NCBI GenBank assembly: GCA_030590405.1 | Contig: JAUUYO010000011.1 | Location: 1 to 23,472 of the forward strand | Source of the DNA: Kangiellaceae bacterium | GTDB taxonomy: Bacteria > Pseudomonadota > Gammaproteobacteria > Enterobacterales > Kangiellaceae | DNA: 23,472 nucleotides | Reading direction: 5' to 3' | In this document: positions 1 to 7,642 of the stretch, in pieces | Layout: each line of letters begins with the position of its first letter | How positions within the stretch are numbered: the first letter of the stretch is position 1 | Position numbers and translations under genes: made by a program | The notes under the pieces: model-generated | Databases searched by the model: none | Seen by the model: the letters and a program-made list of their open reading frames with translations, nothing else | What the model was told of the DNA's origin: nothing

Positions 1-168
1 ATCTGGTTTAATTTTGAACAATTCAGTCAAAACGTCATCTTTCATTTTAACAATGGACTGTCTTTTTTCCGCCGGCGTGGCTCCCGACATCGTTGCGCAA
101 CCGCCAGCGATTAAGGCGTAAGCGATGACCGTTAATAATGCGAAAGCTCTTTTATTTAAATATGACAT
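1..168 (-). CDS. Lipoprotein, N-terminal part only (SYLF/YSC84-like?)
   Basis: This is the first 56 codons of a minus-strand gene that leaves the window at base 1. The start is the ATG at 168-166. The peptide opens with a short basic stretch (KR at residues 6-7), then a hydrophobic segment (about residues 8-20), then a lipobox ending in A-G-G-C, with the acylated Cys at residue 24. This indicates an outer-membrane or periplasmic lipoprotein. The following stretch (SGATPAEKRQSIVKMKDD) resembles what I recall of the region before the lipid-binding SYLF domain in bacterial YSC84-related lipoproteins, but that domain lies outside the window, so the family is a guess. It is on the same strand as pncC, 75 bases downstream of it, and could be co-transcribed. 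Confidence 0.6.
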   Translation of the reverse strand, partial: MSYLNKRAFALLTVIAYALIAGGCATMSGATPAEKRQSIVKMKDDVLTELFKIKPD

Positions 169-243
169 TGGTTAGTGAACCTCAATGGAAAGTCAGATTA
201 TTATTATGAGTTTAGTCTATCACAGCTCGTAAAACTTGCCGCT

Positions 244-723
244 TTAGTTTTTTTTCATTGCCATCAATAGCAACAGATTAATCGCTTCTTCAACAGTTTT
301 ATGTCGGACTTCATCACGATTACCCAAAAAAGTAAATTTTCTGGTTTTAAGTTCTGATGAGTATTGGCAGGCAATACAAACGGTTCCGACAGGTTTTTCC
401 AGGCTACCACCGCCGGGGCCAGCTATACCGGTTACTGCGACCGAAACGCAGTCTGGAAAATGCTCGCCTCCCCCTTTTGCCATTGCTTCTGCGACCTCAA
501 TGGATACCGCTCCGTATTTTTCTATCAGCTCTAAAGGCACATTGACCAGTCTGTTTTTTGCTTGGTTGCTGTAGGTAATAAACCCACCTTCATACCAATC
601 AGAACTACCGGCGATATCGGTCATTGTTTTGCCGATCAACCCGCCGGTACAAGATTCAACCGTCACCAATTTCAGATGTTTAAACATCAGCCTGACGGAC
701 AATTTAGATACCAGCGACTTCAT
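244..723 (-). CDS. pncC: CinA C-terminal family nicotinamide-nucleotide amidohydrolase (PncC)
   Basis: This cytosolic enzyme deamidates nicotinamide mononucleotide to nicotinate mononucleotide in pyridine-nucleotide salvage. It is 159 residues, the normal size for a free-standing CinA C-terminal domain. The family signature ESCTGGLIGK lies near residues 23-32, and the VAVTGIAGPGGG loop follows near 95-106. I prefer the ATG at 723: the purine-rich GGGGGA (735-730) then sits 6 bases upstream. The in-frame GTG at 729 would directly abut that ribosome-binding site. It is divergent from mutS. In related gammaproteobacteria the cinA, recA and mutS-fdxA genes lie near each other, and recA is not in this window. 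Confidence 0.88.
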   Translation of the reverse strand: MKSLVSKLSVRLMFKHLKLVTVESCTGGLIGKTMTDIAGSSDWYEGGFITYSNQAKNRLVNVPLELIEKYGAVSIEVAEAMAKGGGEHFPDCVSVAVTGIAGPGGGSLEKPVGTVCIACQYSSELKTRKFTFLGNRDEVRHKTVEEAINLLLLMAMKKN

Positions 724-769
724 TTGCACTCCCCCACATAATCTTTTTCAATCTTGAGCATTATTCTAT

Positions 770-797
770 TTGGTTTCGCATTTTTTTCTAGTAAAAT
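770..797 (+). promoter_or_regulatory. Possible sigma-70 promoter for mutS
   Basis: A TTGGTT -35-like element (770-775) is followed after 16 bases by TAAAAT (792-797, 5 of 6 matches to consensus). The predicted transcription start would be near 804, about 25 bases before the mutS GTG. Only the -10 is strong. Confidence 0.4.
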
Positions 798-828
798 CTC
801 GGCTATGAATCAAGTTATTGAATAATCC

Positions 829-3474
829 GTGAAGCCACTAAATAAAAGCCAACCGAACCATACCCCGATGATACGCCAATATCTGACGATTAAATCACAA
901 CATCCAGAAATTCTGTTGTTTTATCGTATGGGCGATTTTTATGAATTGTTTTTTGACGATGCAAAAAAGGCCGCAGACTGGTTGGGGATCACTTTAACCC
1001 ACCGAGGAAAAGCAAACGGCGACCCTATTCCCATGGCTGGTGTCCCCTACCACGCGGTAGACAACTATCTTGCTCGGCTGGTTAAACAGGGAAAATCAGT
1101 CGCCATATGCGAACAAATAGGCGACCCTGCCACAGCTAAGGGTCCAGTGGAACGAAAAGTCGTTCGAGTGATAACGCCAGGGACCTTAAGTGAAGAGTCG
1201 CTGTTAGAAGATCATTCTGAAAACTTGCTAGCGGCTGTTTACCTGGCTAAAACGGATAAAGGCAATCATCCTTTTGGGCTGGCCTGGATGGATCTGGCTG
1301 GTGGTCAGTTTTATTGCAATCATTTTACCGATATCGATTCGATATATAGCGAACTTGCCCGCTTAAAGCCAGCTGAAGTACTTGCGGAGGAGTCATTTTG
1401 TGGCGATTTAAAACAAAGAAACTTGATCACCAAAGAGCAGCAAGATTGGCAATTTGATTTTCAACAAAACTATCAACAATTAACCACTCATTTTAAAGTC
1501 GCGGACCTGGCTGGATTTGGCTGCAATGACATGCCTTCGGCCATTTGCGCTGCTGGCGCAGTTTTAAATTATGCAACATTGACTCAACAAAACCAGCTAT
1601 CGCACATCAAAAAACTTTCGCCTTTTGATAACCAGAATATTTTACAGCTAAATACTTTTACTCGAAAACATCTGGAAATCACTGAGAATATCTTTGCTGA
1701 TAGCGAAGTAACTCTGTTTAATGTCATTAATCATTGCAAAACAGCGATGGGAACTCGTTTACTAAAATCCTGGCTACATGCCCCCCTGGTTAATCCACAG
1801 GCGATTAACAATCGCTTGAATTCCGTGGAAGCACTTGCCGCCAACCCGGAACTCGATGAGTTGCGTCAATGTTTAATACCGATCAGAGATATGCAAAGAA
1901 TTCTGACCCGAATAGCGCTAAATACTTGTCGCCCGCGCGATTTAACTGGACTGCGGGAAAGCTTAAATGCGATCCCACAACTTTGCAGATGGCTCAACCA
2001 ATCAAACAACCCAATTCTAGTAAGAATTTCAGAAGGCCTGCCCTTCCATCAAGACCTCTATGAGCTATTAGAGCGGGCTATTTTTGAAAATCCGCCAGTC
2101 GTTCTCAGGGATGGTAAGGTGATTAAGGACGGTTACCATCAGGAATTAGATGAACTGCGCTTTTTATCAAACAATGCACAATCGTTACTCGATGAAATGG
2201 AAGTCAGGGAGCGACAGCAAACGGGGATCAATACCCTCAAGGTTGGATATAACCGAGTGCATGGTTTTTTTATCGAGATATCCAAAGCGCAATCAGAGCA
2301 AGCCCCCGTCCGATATACTCGTCGGCAAACCCTGAAAAACGCTGAACGATTTATTACCCCAGAATTAAAAGAGCTGGAAGACAAGGTGCTGAACGCCCAA
2401 GCCAAAGCGCTAGCTCTGGAAAAGCAGCTCTACCAACAACTGGTCGATCAGCTTTTGCCATCGATTGAAGCACTACAGGAAACCGCTTATAATTTGTCTC
2501 AGTTGGATGTACTGCAATGCTTTGCTTACGTGGCCGTTCAAAATCATTATGTTAAGCCAGCGATCCTGGCACCCTCCGAAAAGGATCAATCGCTAGTGAT
2601 CAAAAGTGGCCGCCATCCAGTGGTTGAAGCCCATCAATCCGAGCAGTTTATCGCCAATAATGTCGACATCCAAAAAAATGCAAAGAGCTTGATTATCACT
2701 GGCCCTAATATGGGCGGCAAATCGACTTATATGCGAATGACGGCAATTATTACCCTGTTGGCTCATTGCGGCAGCTTTGTTCCCGCAGAATCGGCACAAC
2801 TCCCGATATTAGATGGCATTTTTACTCGCATCGGCGCGTCCGATGATTTAGCTGGTGGCCGCTCTACTTTTATGGTGGAAATGAGTGAAACAGCTAACAT
2901 ACTTAATAATGCCACTTCAAAAAGCCTGGTTTTGTTGGATGAAATCGGACGAGGTACCAGCACTTATGATGGTTTAGCCCTCGCCCACGCAACTCTGGAT
3001 TATCTCACCAGTAATATTTCGCCCTTTACAATGTTCGCAACCCATTATTTTGAACTCACCGCAATGAGCCAACAAAATGAACAGATCAAAAACCTTCATT
3101 TTGGAGCCATTCAACACGGCGATAAACTGGTATTAGACCATCAGGTACATCAGGGTCCCACTAGCAAGAGTTACGGGGTGCATGTGGCCACAATCGCAGG
3201 CGTGCCAAAGGCAGTAACCGATCAAGCCAAAAAATATCAAAATCATCTGGAACAAAGCAGCAATCGCCCAGTGCAATCTAACTCAACACAGACATTTAAC
3301 CAGGATCCAGAGAGCGGCGTTGAGACCATTCATACCATTAATGATTCGGGTCAATTAAATTTGTTATCCAATCCAGAAACTCTCGACCCCAGGCTGAAAA
3401 TATTAGAGAATATCAATCCTGACGAGCTAACGCCTAAAAATGCGCTAGAATTGATTTACAAACTCACCCAATAG
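829..3474 (+). CDS. mutS: DNA mismatch repair protein MutS
   Basis: MutS recognises base mismatches and small loops and starts MutL-dependent repair. The 881 residues are slightly longer than the E. coli protein (about 853). The N-terminal mismatch-reading Phe-X-Glu motif is F37-Y-E39. The Walker A motif GPNMGGKST is at 625-633 (Lys631), and the Walker B/ABC signature LLDEIGRGTSTYDG has Asp704 and Glu705. QLNLL at 842-846 looks like the beta-clamp-binding motif, followed by a C-terminal dimerisation tail. The start is GTG at 829. An upstream in-frame ATG at 805 runs into a stop after six codons, so translation cannot begin there. fdxA follows after 20 bases, as in Pseudomonas. Confidence 0.98.
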   Translation: MKPLNKSQPNHTPMIRQYLTIKSQHPEILLFYRMGDFYELFFDDAKKAADWLGITLTHRGKANGDPIPMAGVPYHAVDNYLARLVKQGKSVAICEQIGDPATAKGPVERKVVRVITPGTLSEESLLEDHSENLLAAVYLAKTDKGNHPFGLAWMDLAGGQFYCNHFTDIDSIYSELARLKPAEVLAEESFCGDLKQRNLITKEQQDWQFDFQQNYQQLTTHFKVADLAGFGCNDMPSAICAAGAVLNYATLTQQNQLSHIKKLSPFDNQNILQLNTFTRKHLEITENIFADSEVTLFNVINHCKTAMGTRLLKSWLHAPLVNPQAINNRLNSVEALAANPELDELRQCLIPIRDMQRILTRIALNTCRPRDLTGLRESLNAIPQLCRWLNQSNNPILVRISEGLPFHQDLYELLERAIFENPPVVLRDGKVIKDGYHQELDELRFLSNNAQSLLDEMEVRERQQTGINTLKVGYNRVHGFFIEISKAQSEQAPVRYTRRQTLKNAERFITPELKELEDKVLNAQAKALALEKQLYQQLVDQLLPSIEALQETAYNLSQLDVLQCFAYVAVQNHYVKPAILAPSEKDQSLVIKSGRHPVVEAHQSEQFIANNVDIQKNAKSLIITGPNMGGKSTYMRMTAIITLLAHCGSFVPAESAQLPILDGIFTRIGASDDLAGGRSTFMVEMSETANILNNATSKSLVLLDEIGRGTSTYDGLALAHATLDYLTSNISPFTMFATHYFELTAMSQQNEQIKNLHFGAIQHGDKLVLDHQVHQGPTSKSYGVHVATIAGVPKAVTDQAKKYQNHLEQSSNRPVQSNSTQTFNQDPESGVETIHTINDSGQLNLLSNPETLDPRLKILENINPDELTPKNALELIYKLTQ

Positions 3475-3494
3475 AAGCAAATTGGAGAAAAACA

Positions 3495-3818
3495 ATGACG
3501 TTTGTCGTTACTGACAACTGCATACTTTGCAAATACACTGATTGTGTCGAAGTCTGCCCGGTAGACTGTTTTTATGAAGGACCGAATTTCCTGGTCATCG
3601 ATCCCGACGAGTGCATTGATTGCGCCTTATGCGAGCCTGAATGTCCAGCCGAAGCGATATTTGAAGAAGATGATCTACCGGATGGACAAGAGGGTTTTAT
3701 TGCCCTGAATGCGGAGCTTGCCCAAAAGTGGGATAACATTACTGAAATGAAAGACCCCATGCCTGAGGCCAAGAAATGGGACGGGGTTAAAAACAAGTTA
3801 GATAAACTCGAAAGGTAA
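3495..3818 (+). CDS. fdxA: Seven-iron ferredoxin, [3Fe-4S][4Fe-4S], FdxA
   Basis: A small cytosolic electron carrier of 107 residues, matching the Azotobacter FdI family. The cysteine pattern fits one [3Fe-4S] cluster (C9, C17, C21, C50) and one [4Fe-4S] cluster (C40, C43, C46, C25), with an additional C12 at the position of the free cysteine in FdI. The C-terminal extension is rich in acidic and lysine residues, as is usual for this family. A GGAGAA ribosome-binding site precedes the ATG. It lies 20 bases after mutS and is probably transcribed with it. It may serve redox balance or stress responses, but the sequence names no partner. Confidence 0.95.
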   Translation: MTFVVTDNCILCKYTDCVEVCPVDCFYEGPNFLVIDPDECIDCALCEPECPAEAIFEEDDLPDGQEGFIALNAELAQKWDNITEMKDPMPEAKKWDGVKNKLDKLER

Positions 3819-4137
3819 ATTATCTCAAACTCGCTCCAGCGGCATAATAATAAAGAACTTCAGCATTCAACCCGGCTTTTTGGCTATGCCATTGGAGCAT
3901 AATAAAAAATACTTACAAGTACAAATTCGAATATAATTTAAGCCTATATCGACTACCCATAATTCACCATAATCGCGCGCTATTTCACATTTTAAGTCTA
4001 TATAGGCTCAATAGTGTGATGCACTCCCCATTCCACTGATTGCAGTGTTAAGAATCCTGACAACTACCGATACAATTTGCACGCAATGGCTATGCAGTAT
4101 TCCATTTTTATAAATAAAGCATATTTATCGGTGACAA
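3819..4137. other. Intergenic region with one inverted repeat
   Basis: These 319 bases hold no supported gene. The first part contains the imperfect inverted repeat annotated separately. The rest (3899-4137) is AT-rich. I found no convincing -35/-10 pair for the downstream lipoprotein gene. Confidence 0.6.
3833..3898. repeat. Long imperfect inverted repeat downstream of fdxA
   Basis: The arms GCTCCAGCGGCATA (3833-3846) and TATGCCATTGGAGC (3885-3898) are complementary at 12 of 14 positions and enclose a 38-base loop. The loop itself contains short GC-rich complementarity (CCGG / GGC). No T-run follows on the plus strand, so it is not a textbook intrinsic terminator. Possible roles are 3' end stabilisation of the mutS-fdxA mRNA or a remnant of a small mobile repeat. 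It also has the stem-plus-loop shape of an attC site, but I see no GTTRRRY box. Confidence 0.5.
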
Positions 4138-6276
4138 ATGATGAAAATTATTTCTTCTTCAAGTTTTAATCTTAACAGCTTATTAAACGCTCTTATTATT
4201 CCAGGTTTATTATTAATGTCAGCTTGTGGTGGGGGAGCTGGTGAAGCAGAAAAAGTCCAGGTTGTTTCCAACAAAGCACCTGACGTTAACGCAGGCGCTG
4301 ATCAATCAGTTTCAGCCAATGATGATGTGCGAATTGCTGCCTCAGCCAGCGATAGCGATGGCACGGTAGAATTCTTTTCGTGGACTCAAATATCAGGAGC
4401 TAGTGTAAGCTTAACTGGGGCTGATACCGCCAATGCATCGTTTGTTGCACCAGCTGATAATTCTCAAAACAGTATTCAAGTCGCTTTTAGAATTACCGCG
4501 ACCGATGACAAAGGCTCAAGTGCCACTGACACAGTAACGGTCACCGTTACCCAGGCCGCCTCTTCTAACACCGCACCAACAGTTAGTGCCGGCCAGGATC
4601 AGTCAGTTCAAGAAAACGATAATGTAACTTTACCTGCAACCGCATCGGATAGCGATGGGACTATCCAATCCTATAGCTGGACTCAACTAAGTGGTACGAA
4701 TGTCAATATTGATTCCGCAAATTCATCAACTGCCTCATTTACCGCGCCAGCAATAGCAAACGGTCAATCTCAAACGAGTTTATCTTTTCAAATCCAGGTC
4801 ACCGATAACGGTGGGGCCACCAGTACAGATTCAATTTCTGTTACCGTGTCAGCCCAACAAACCGGAAACATCGCCCCCACCGTTAGTGCGGGTAATGATG
4901 TAACCGTATTTGAACAAACCAATGTTACACTGATAGCAACCGCCAGCGATAGCGATGGCAATATCAATAGCTACAGCTGGGTCCAAACAGGCGGTAATTC
5001 ATTGACGTTAAACAATTCTACTAGCGCCGAAGCGAGTTTTACTTCGCCAACCTTAGCGGATCAAAATACTCCAGAAAACTATGTTTTTGACATCACTATA
5101 ACCGACGATCTTGGTCTTACTGCAACAGATAGCATCACTGTGACGGTACAGGCTTCAGCCTCCACCGAGGATTGCACATTAACGATTAGTCCAGGAGAAA
5201 TATTCGCAGATGCGTTCGACCAATTATCTGCAGGACAGACACTTTGCCTTAATGATGGTAAATACGTACAGGCAATGGATATTCCAAGTAATATTTACGT
5301 AAGAGCGGTCAACGATGGAATGGCTGAAATTGATGGACAAAGTACTCTTGGTGAGACGTGGACTGGTGGATTGGTTCAAATGAAAGGTAGCAACTCAAGT
5401 GTAAGGGGATTAAGGGTACATCATGCTGGTGAAAATTCAGACGCTTGTAATATTGCCGGTACCAACAACACGATGCGAGTTATGTCTTGTTCACACGGCG
5501 GCGACCACAAACATAAAATCCCTCTTAAGATAGGAGGTTCTGGTCATCTTATCGAAGACAGCTGGTTTTTTGGTGAAGGTAGACACATTACTCAAGCCTT
5601 TTATGCAAGCGACATCACTTTTAGACGTATTGTTGCTCGTCCAGGCCTGGCAGTTAATGCGGGTCAAAGTGAACCTCGAACAGGAAATGTATTATATTCA
5701 ACAGATGAAAGTATTGTTGAAAACAGCATTGTATTGGATGGGGCTACTCAATCGGTGACCCAGTTTTATAAAGCCTTTTCAGTCGCTGCTCATAACGTCA
5801 ATGGTGATGTTAATCCACCATCAAATAATAAATGGATGGGGAATTTTGCTATTAATATGCCAGATGGTTCTGACGGTAGCTATGGCGCGAGCGGTATCAC
5901 CATCGACCCGGATTCAAACGTAGGTGGTTCCGGTGGCACCATCGAAAACATGACAGTGCGTGGTGCCCGCGTTGGTGTTCATATCTTAGGTGGCGCTACT
6001 GACTACACAGTAACAGGCTGTTCATTGAATGATTTGGCTGGCGCGCAGGTGACTATTGGTAGTATCCCTGCTCCAACCACAACGGTTAATAATTGTGATT
6101 CAGATAGTGCCGAAGCACCTGCAAAACGCTATATTGACGGCACCAAAACTGATGAATTACTGTTTCCTTTTCCTAATGAAGATTTAATCAAGCGAGACAT
6201 GTGCGCCCAAACTGAACGTCAGAGTGATTGGTGTTTAACAGATAAAACTCTTAGCGAGTATGTTCAGGGACTATAA
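4138..6276 (+). CDS. Secreted lipoprotein with three PKD/Ig-like repeats and a beta-helix domain
   Basis: This is a 712-residue exported protein. A hydrophobic signal segment (about 14-28) ends in the lipobox M-S-A-C with Cys30, followed by a Gly-rich linker. Three tandem PKD/REJ-like repeats of about 98-100 residues begin at N45, N144 and N244. Each shares the pattern AP-V-AG-D, a SDSDG turn, S-WTQ or S-WVQ, and TATD or TSTD near its end. From about residue 345 comes a parallel beta-helix region (LNDGKY, IYVRAVNDG, IEDSWFFG, FRRIVARPG) of the kind found in polysaccharide lyase family 6 and related carbohydrate-active proteins. I infer surface polysaccharide binding or depolymerisation, without identified catalytic residues. 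Its 3' end abuts the cassette region, so it marks that boundary. Confidence 0.8.
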   Translation: MMKIISSSSFNLNSLLNALIIPGLLLMSACGGGAGEAEKVQVVSNKAPDVNAGADQSVSANDDVRIAASASDSDGTVEFFSWTQISGASVSLTGADTANASFVAPADNSQNSIQVAFRITATDDKGSSATDTVTVTVTQAASSNTAPTVSAGQDQSVQENDNVTLPATASDSDGTIQSYSWTQLSGTNVNIDSANSSTASFTAPAIANGQSQTSLSFQIQVTDNGGATSTDSISVTVSAQQTGNIAPTVSAGNDVTVFEQTNVTLIATASDSDGNINSYSWVQTGGNSLTLNNSTSAEASFTSPTLADQNTPENYVFDITITDDLGLTATDSITVTVQASASTEDCTLTISPGEIFADAFDQLSAGQTLCLNDGKYVQAMDIPSNIYVRAVNDGMAEIDGQSTLGETWTGGLVQMKGSNSSVRGLRVHHAGENSDACNIAGTNNTMRVMSCSHGGDHKHKIPLKIGGSGHLIEDSWFFGEGRHITQAFYASDITFRRIVARPGLAVNAGQSEPRTGNVLYSTDESIVENSIVLDGATQSVTQFYKAFSVAAHNVNGDVNPPSNNKWMGNFAINMPDGSDGSYGASGITIDPDSNVGGSGGTIENMTVRGARVGVHILGGATDYTVTGCSLNDLAGAQVTIGSIPAPTTTVNNCDSDSAEAPAKRYIDGTKTDELLFPFPNEDLIKRDMCAQTERQSDWCLTDKTLSEYVQGL

Positions 6277-6287
6277 TTTCTATCTGG

Positions 6288-6506
6288 TTAAAATAGCGGC
6301 CAAGTCTTGGCAACTACTTTGGGTTTACGCCGTGTTAATTTGGCACGGCCTTTTAATCTTGTACACTCTAAAAATGGTTGCTTAGTAGCACCTACTGTTG
6401 GCGAATTTAAAACAACCGCTTTCAGTTTTGAACTGTGTACAATAGCTAGCGCACTAAAATATTTGATATTGGCAAATGGCTTCTTGCCAGAAACACCTAC
6501 AAACAT
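6288..6506 (-). CDS. Small hypothetical cassette protein (72 aa)
   Basis: An open frame fills nearly the whole last cassette. Its ATG at 6506 lies just 4 bases beyond the attC end at 6511, and it stops at 6288, 12 bases from the end of the convergent lipoprotein gene. The C-terminal third is strongly basic (TRLKGRAKLTRRKPK). No ribosome-binding site is visible. A degraded, related sequence sits in the neighbouring cassette (6624-6660). I do not recognise a family. The frame may instead reflect a non-coding structured cassette, because its DNA contains hairpins such as GCCGTG/CACGGC at 6329-6349. Confidence 0.35.
   Translation of the reverse strand: MFVGVSGKKPFANIKYFSALAIVHSSKLKAVVLNSPTVGATKQPFLECTRLKGRAKLTRRKPKVVAKTWPLF
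6329..6349. repeat. Cassette repeat copy 1 with hairpin
   Basis: GCCGTG and CACGGC flank a 9-base loop. The same element with its following bases recurs at 6624-6642, with 18 of 19 shared bases across GCCGTGTTAnTTTGGCACG. Both copies are followed about 10 bases later by TTGTACA. Confidence 0.65.
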
Positions 6507-6510
6507 TGTA

Positions 6511-6590
6511 GCGCTTTAACGCCTGTAGTTACCGAAAATGACTGTTGCGACGGAGGAGTCAGCGGTTAGTTTCGGTAACCTACACTTATG
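6511..6590 (-). other. attC-like site (6511-6590)
   Basis: The arms TGTAGTTACCGAAA (6524-6537) and TTTCGGTAACCTACA (6570-6584) pair fully except for one extra C, the typical extrahelical base of attC. The outer box reads GCGTTAAAGC on the minus strand. The 15-base end TAGCGCTTTAACGCC is shared exactly with the neighbouring site at 6841-6855. Confidence 0.75.
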
Positions 6591-6840
6591 CAGCGGACGA
6601 ACTCGCCTGCTGCATGATTTTATGCCGTGTTACTTTGGCACGATTCATTTAGTTTGTACAACCAAAATGATTAAATACAAACAACCGTTTCGTAGCGCTG
6701 CGCTTTCCTACGAGTTACTTTTTCCAAGAGCTGAAAAACTAACGAAAAAAGCCCTTAGCGTTCCAACTAGGGAGAAAAGACTACACGTTCTGACTTTAGC
6801 ATTTCTTTATTTAAGATTTCAATTTTATCTGATATCTCTA
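6591..6840. other. Short cassette without a convincing gene
   Basis: Between two attC-like sites lie about 250 bases without a supported minus-strand gene. It contains a hairpin (GCAGC/GCTGC with additional pairing, 6590-6613) and a second copy of the GCCGTGTTAnTTTGGCACG element (6624-6642). It looks like a degenerate or non-coding relative of the adjacent cassette. Confidence 0.5.
6624..6642. repeat. Cassette repeat copy 2
   Basis: Second copy of the element at 6329-6349, differing at one base of 19 and lacking the last two stem bases. The surrounding reading frame is interrupted by stops here. Confidence 0.6.
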
Positions 6841-6842
6841 TA

Positions 6843-6920
6843 GCGCTTTAACGCCGCCAATCACTGGGGTTTTGTGGAGTGATAGCGGAACAAAATTTCC
6901 ATGTACATTGATTTTGTTAG
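6843..6920 (-). other. attC-like site with an additional hairpin (6843-6920)
   Basis: The arms CCGCCAATCACT (6854-6865) and AGTGATAGCGG (6878-6888) pair with one unpaired base. A second perfect 8-base inverted repeat, AACAAAAT (6889-6896) and ATTTTGTT (6911-6918), adjoins it. The outer end is GCGCTTTAACGC. The stop codon of the upstream gene (6919-6917) overlaps the edge of the site. Confidence 0.7.
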
Positions 6921-7567
6921 GGTTGAGAAACACGATATAACGTATTTCCTTTTTTACTTACCCTAGTTTCTAACATATTTTCGGAAACCATTTTTTGTAA
7001 GGTACTACGAATAAATGGATACCCATAATTTAATAAAGATGAATAGTCCTGTTGTTGAGCACCCCAAGCCCTAATTCTTGATGGTGAAAATGCCCATTTA
7101 CTATATTTAGTTAGAAAGCTAAATAATAATTCACGTAGTTTTGGCTCTTCAAAACTTTCTGTAAATTCACTCATCTCATCCAACTGGTGAACTTTGGATT
7201 CTAAAACCTCAATTCGATCTTGAAGAAAGGTAACTTCTTCCGCATGCTCTGATGCTTGTTCGGTAACTATTTCTTTAAATTCGACACCTCCAATTTTTGT
7301 TATTCGCATCCCTAATTGTTGCCAAGGAAACCATACCAATAAAAGAGCGGTTAGGGAGAATAAAAATACTGAAGATAAACCTAATTCTTTTGGTGATGCA
7401 TTTGTTTTTGGACAGTCGATGTAGTTAATAACTAAATAGATGCAAGTAGATATAATAATTAATGAGCTTACAGTAACGAACCATTTGAGCTTATTTGGAA
7501 ATTCAAAAGGACTTGACGCTTCTAATTCTTCCTCTGGTTCTTGGTAATTTATTTCTTGATTATTCAT
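6917..7567 (-). CDS. Two-pass membrane protein with coiled coil and C-terminal winged-helix-like region
   Basis: A 216-residue cassette protein of unknown family. Two hydrophobic segments (about residues 29-50 and 65-84) suggest an inner-membrane hairpin. They are followed by a heptad-rich stretch (about 105-145, with EEVTFLQDRIEVLESKVHQLDEM), consistent with a coiled coil. The last 70 residues (FSPSRIRAWGAQQQ, then STLQKMVSENMLETRVSKKGNTLYRV) resemble a winged-helix fold, which is an inference from the pattern. AAGGA precedes the ATG by 5 bases. The stop codon overlaps the attC-like site downstream. Membrane-anchored small proteins are frequent in cassette arrays and may be defence or sensor proteins, but no function can be assigned here. 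Confidence 0.75.
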   Translation of the reverse strand: MNNQEINYQEPEEELEASSPFEFPNKLKWFVTVSSLIIISTCIYLVINYIDCPKTNASPKELGLSSVFLFSLTALLLVWFPWQQLGMRITKIGGVEFKEIVTEQASEHAEEVTFLQDRIEVLESKVHQLDEMSEFTESFEEPKLRELLFSFLTKYSKWAFSPSRIRAWGAQQQDYSSLLNYGYPFIRSTLQKMVSENMLETRVSKKGNTLYRVSQP

Positions 7568-7585
7568 TTAATTCCTTATTAAAAC

Positions 7586-7642
7586 CCTAACGCATTGCTC
7601 ACCGGGCGCGGCTTTTTGCGCTCCAGTGTAGCAAATTGTCAG
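7586..7642 (-). other. attC-like site (7586-7642)
   Basis: The arms TTGCTCACCGGGCGC (7595-7609) and GCGCTCCAGTGTAGCAA (7618-7634) pair with two extra bases in one arm. The outer boxes are CCTAACGC (7586-7593) and TTGTCA (7636-7641). The TGA stop of the nuclease gene overlaps the second box. Confidence 0.75.

Noticed and set aside
805..825. Six-codon ATG frame just before mutS, possible leader peptide
   Set aside because: It has no visible ribosome-binding site or attenuator structure; the coincidence of a short frame is likely.
6538..6843. A 101-codon plus-strand open frame
   Set aside because: It starts inside an attC-like arm and spans a cassette whose direction is minus. The translated sequence shows no recognisable features, and there is no ribosome-binding site.
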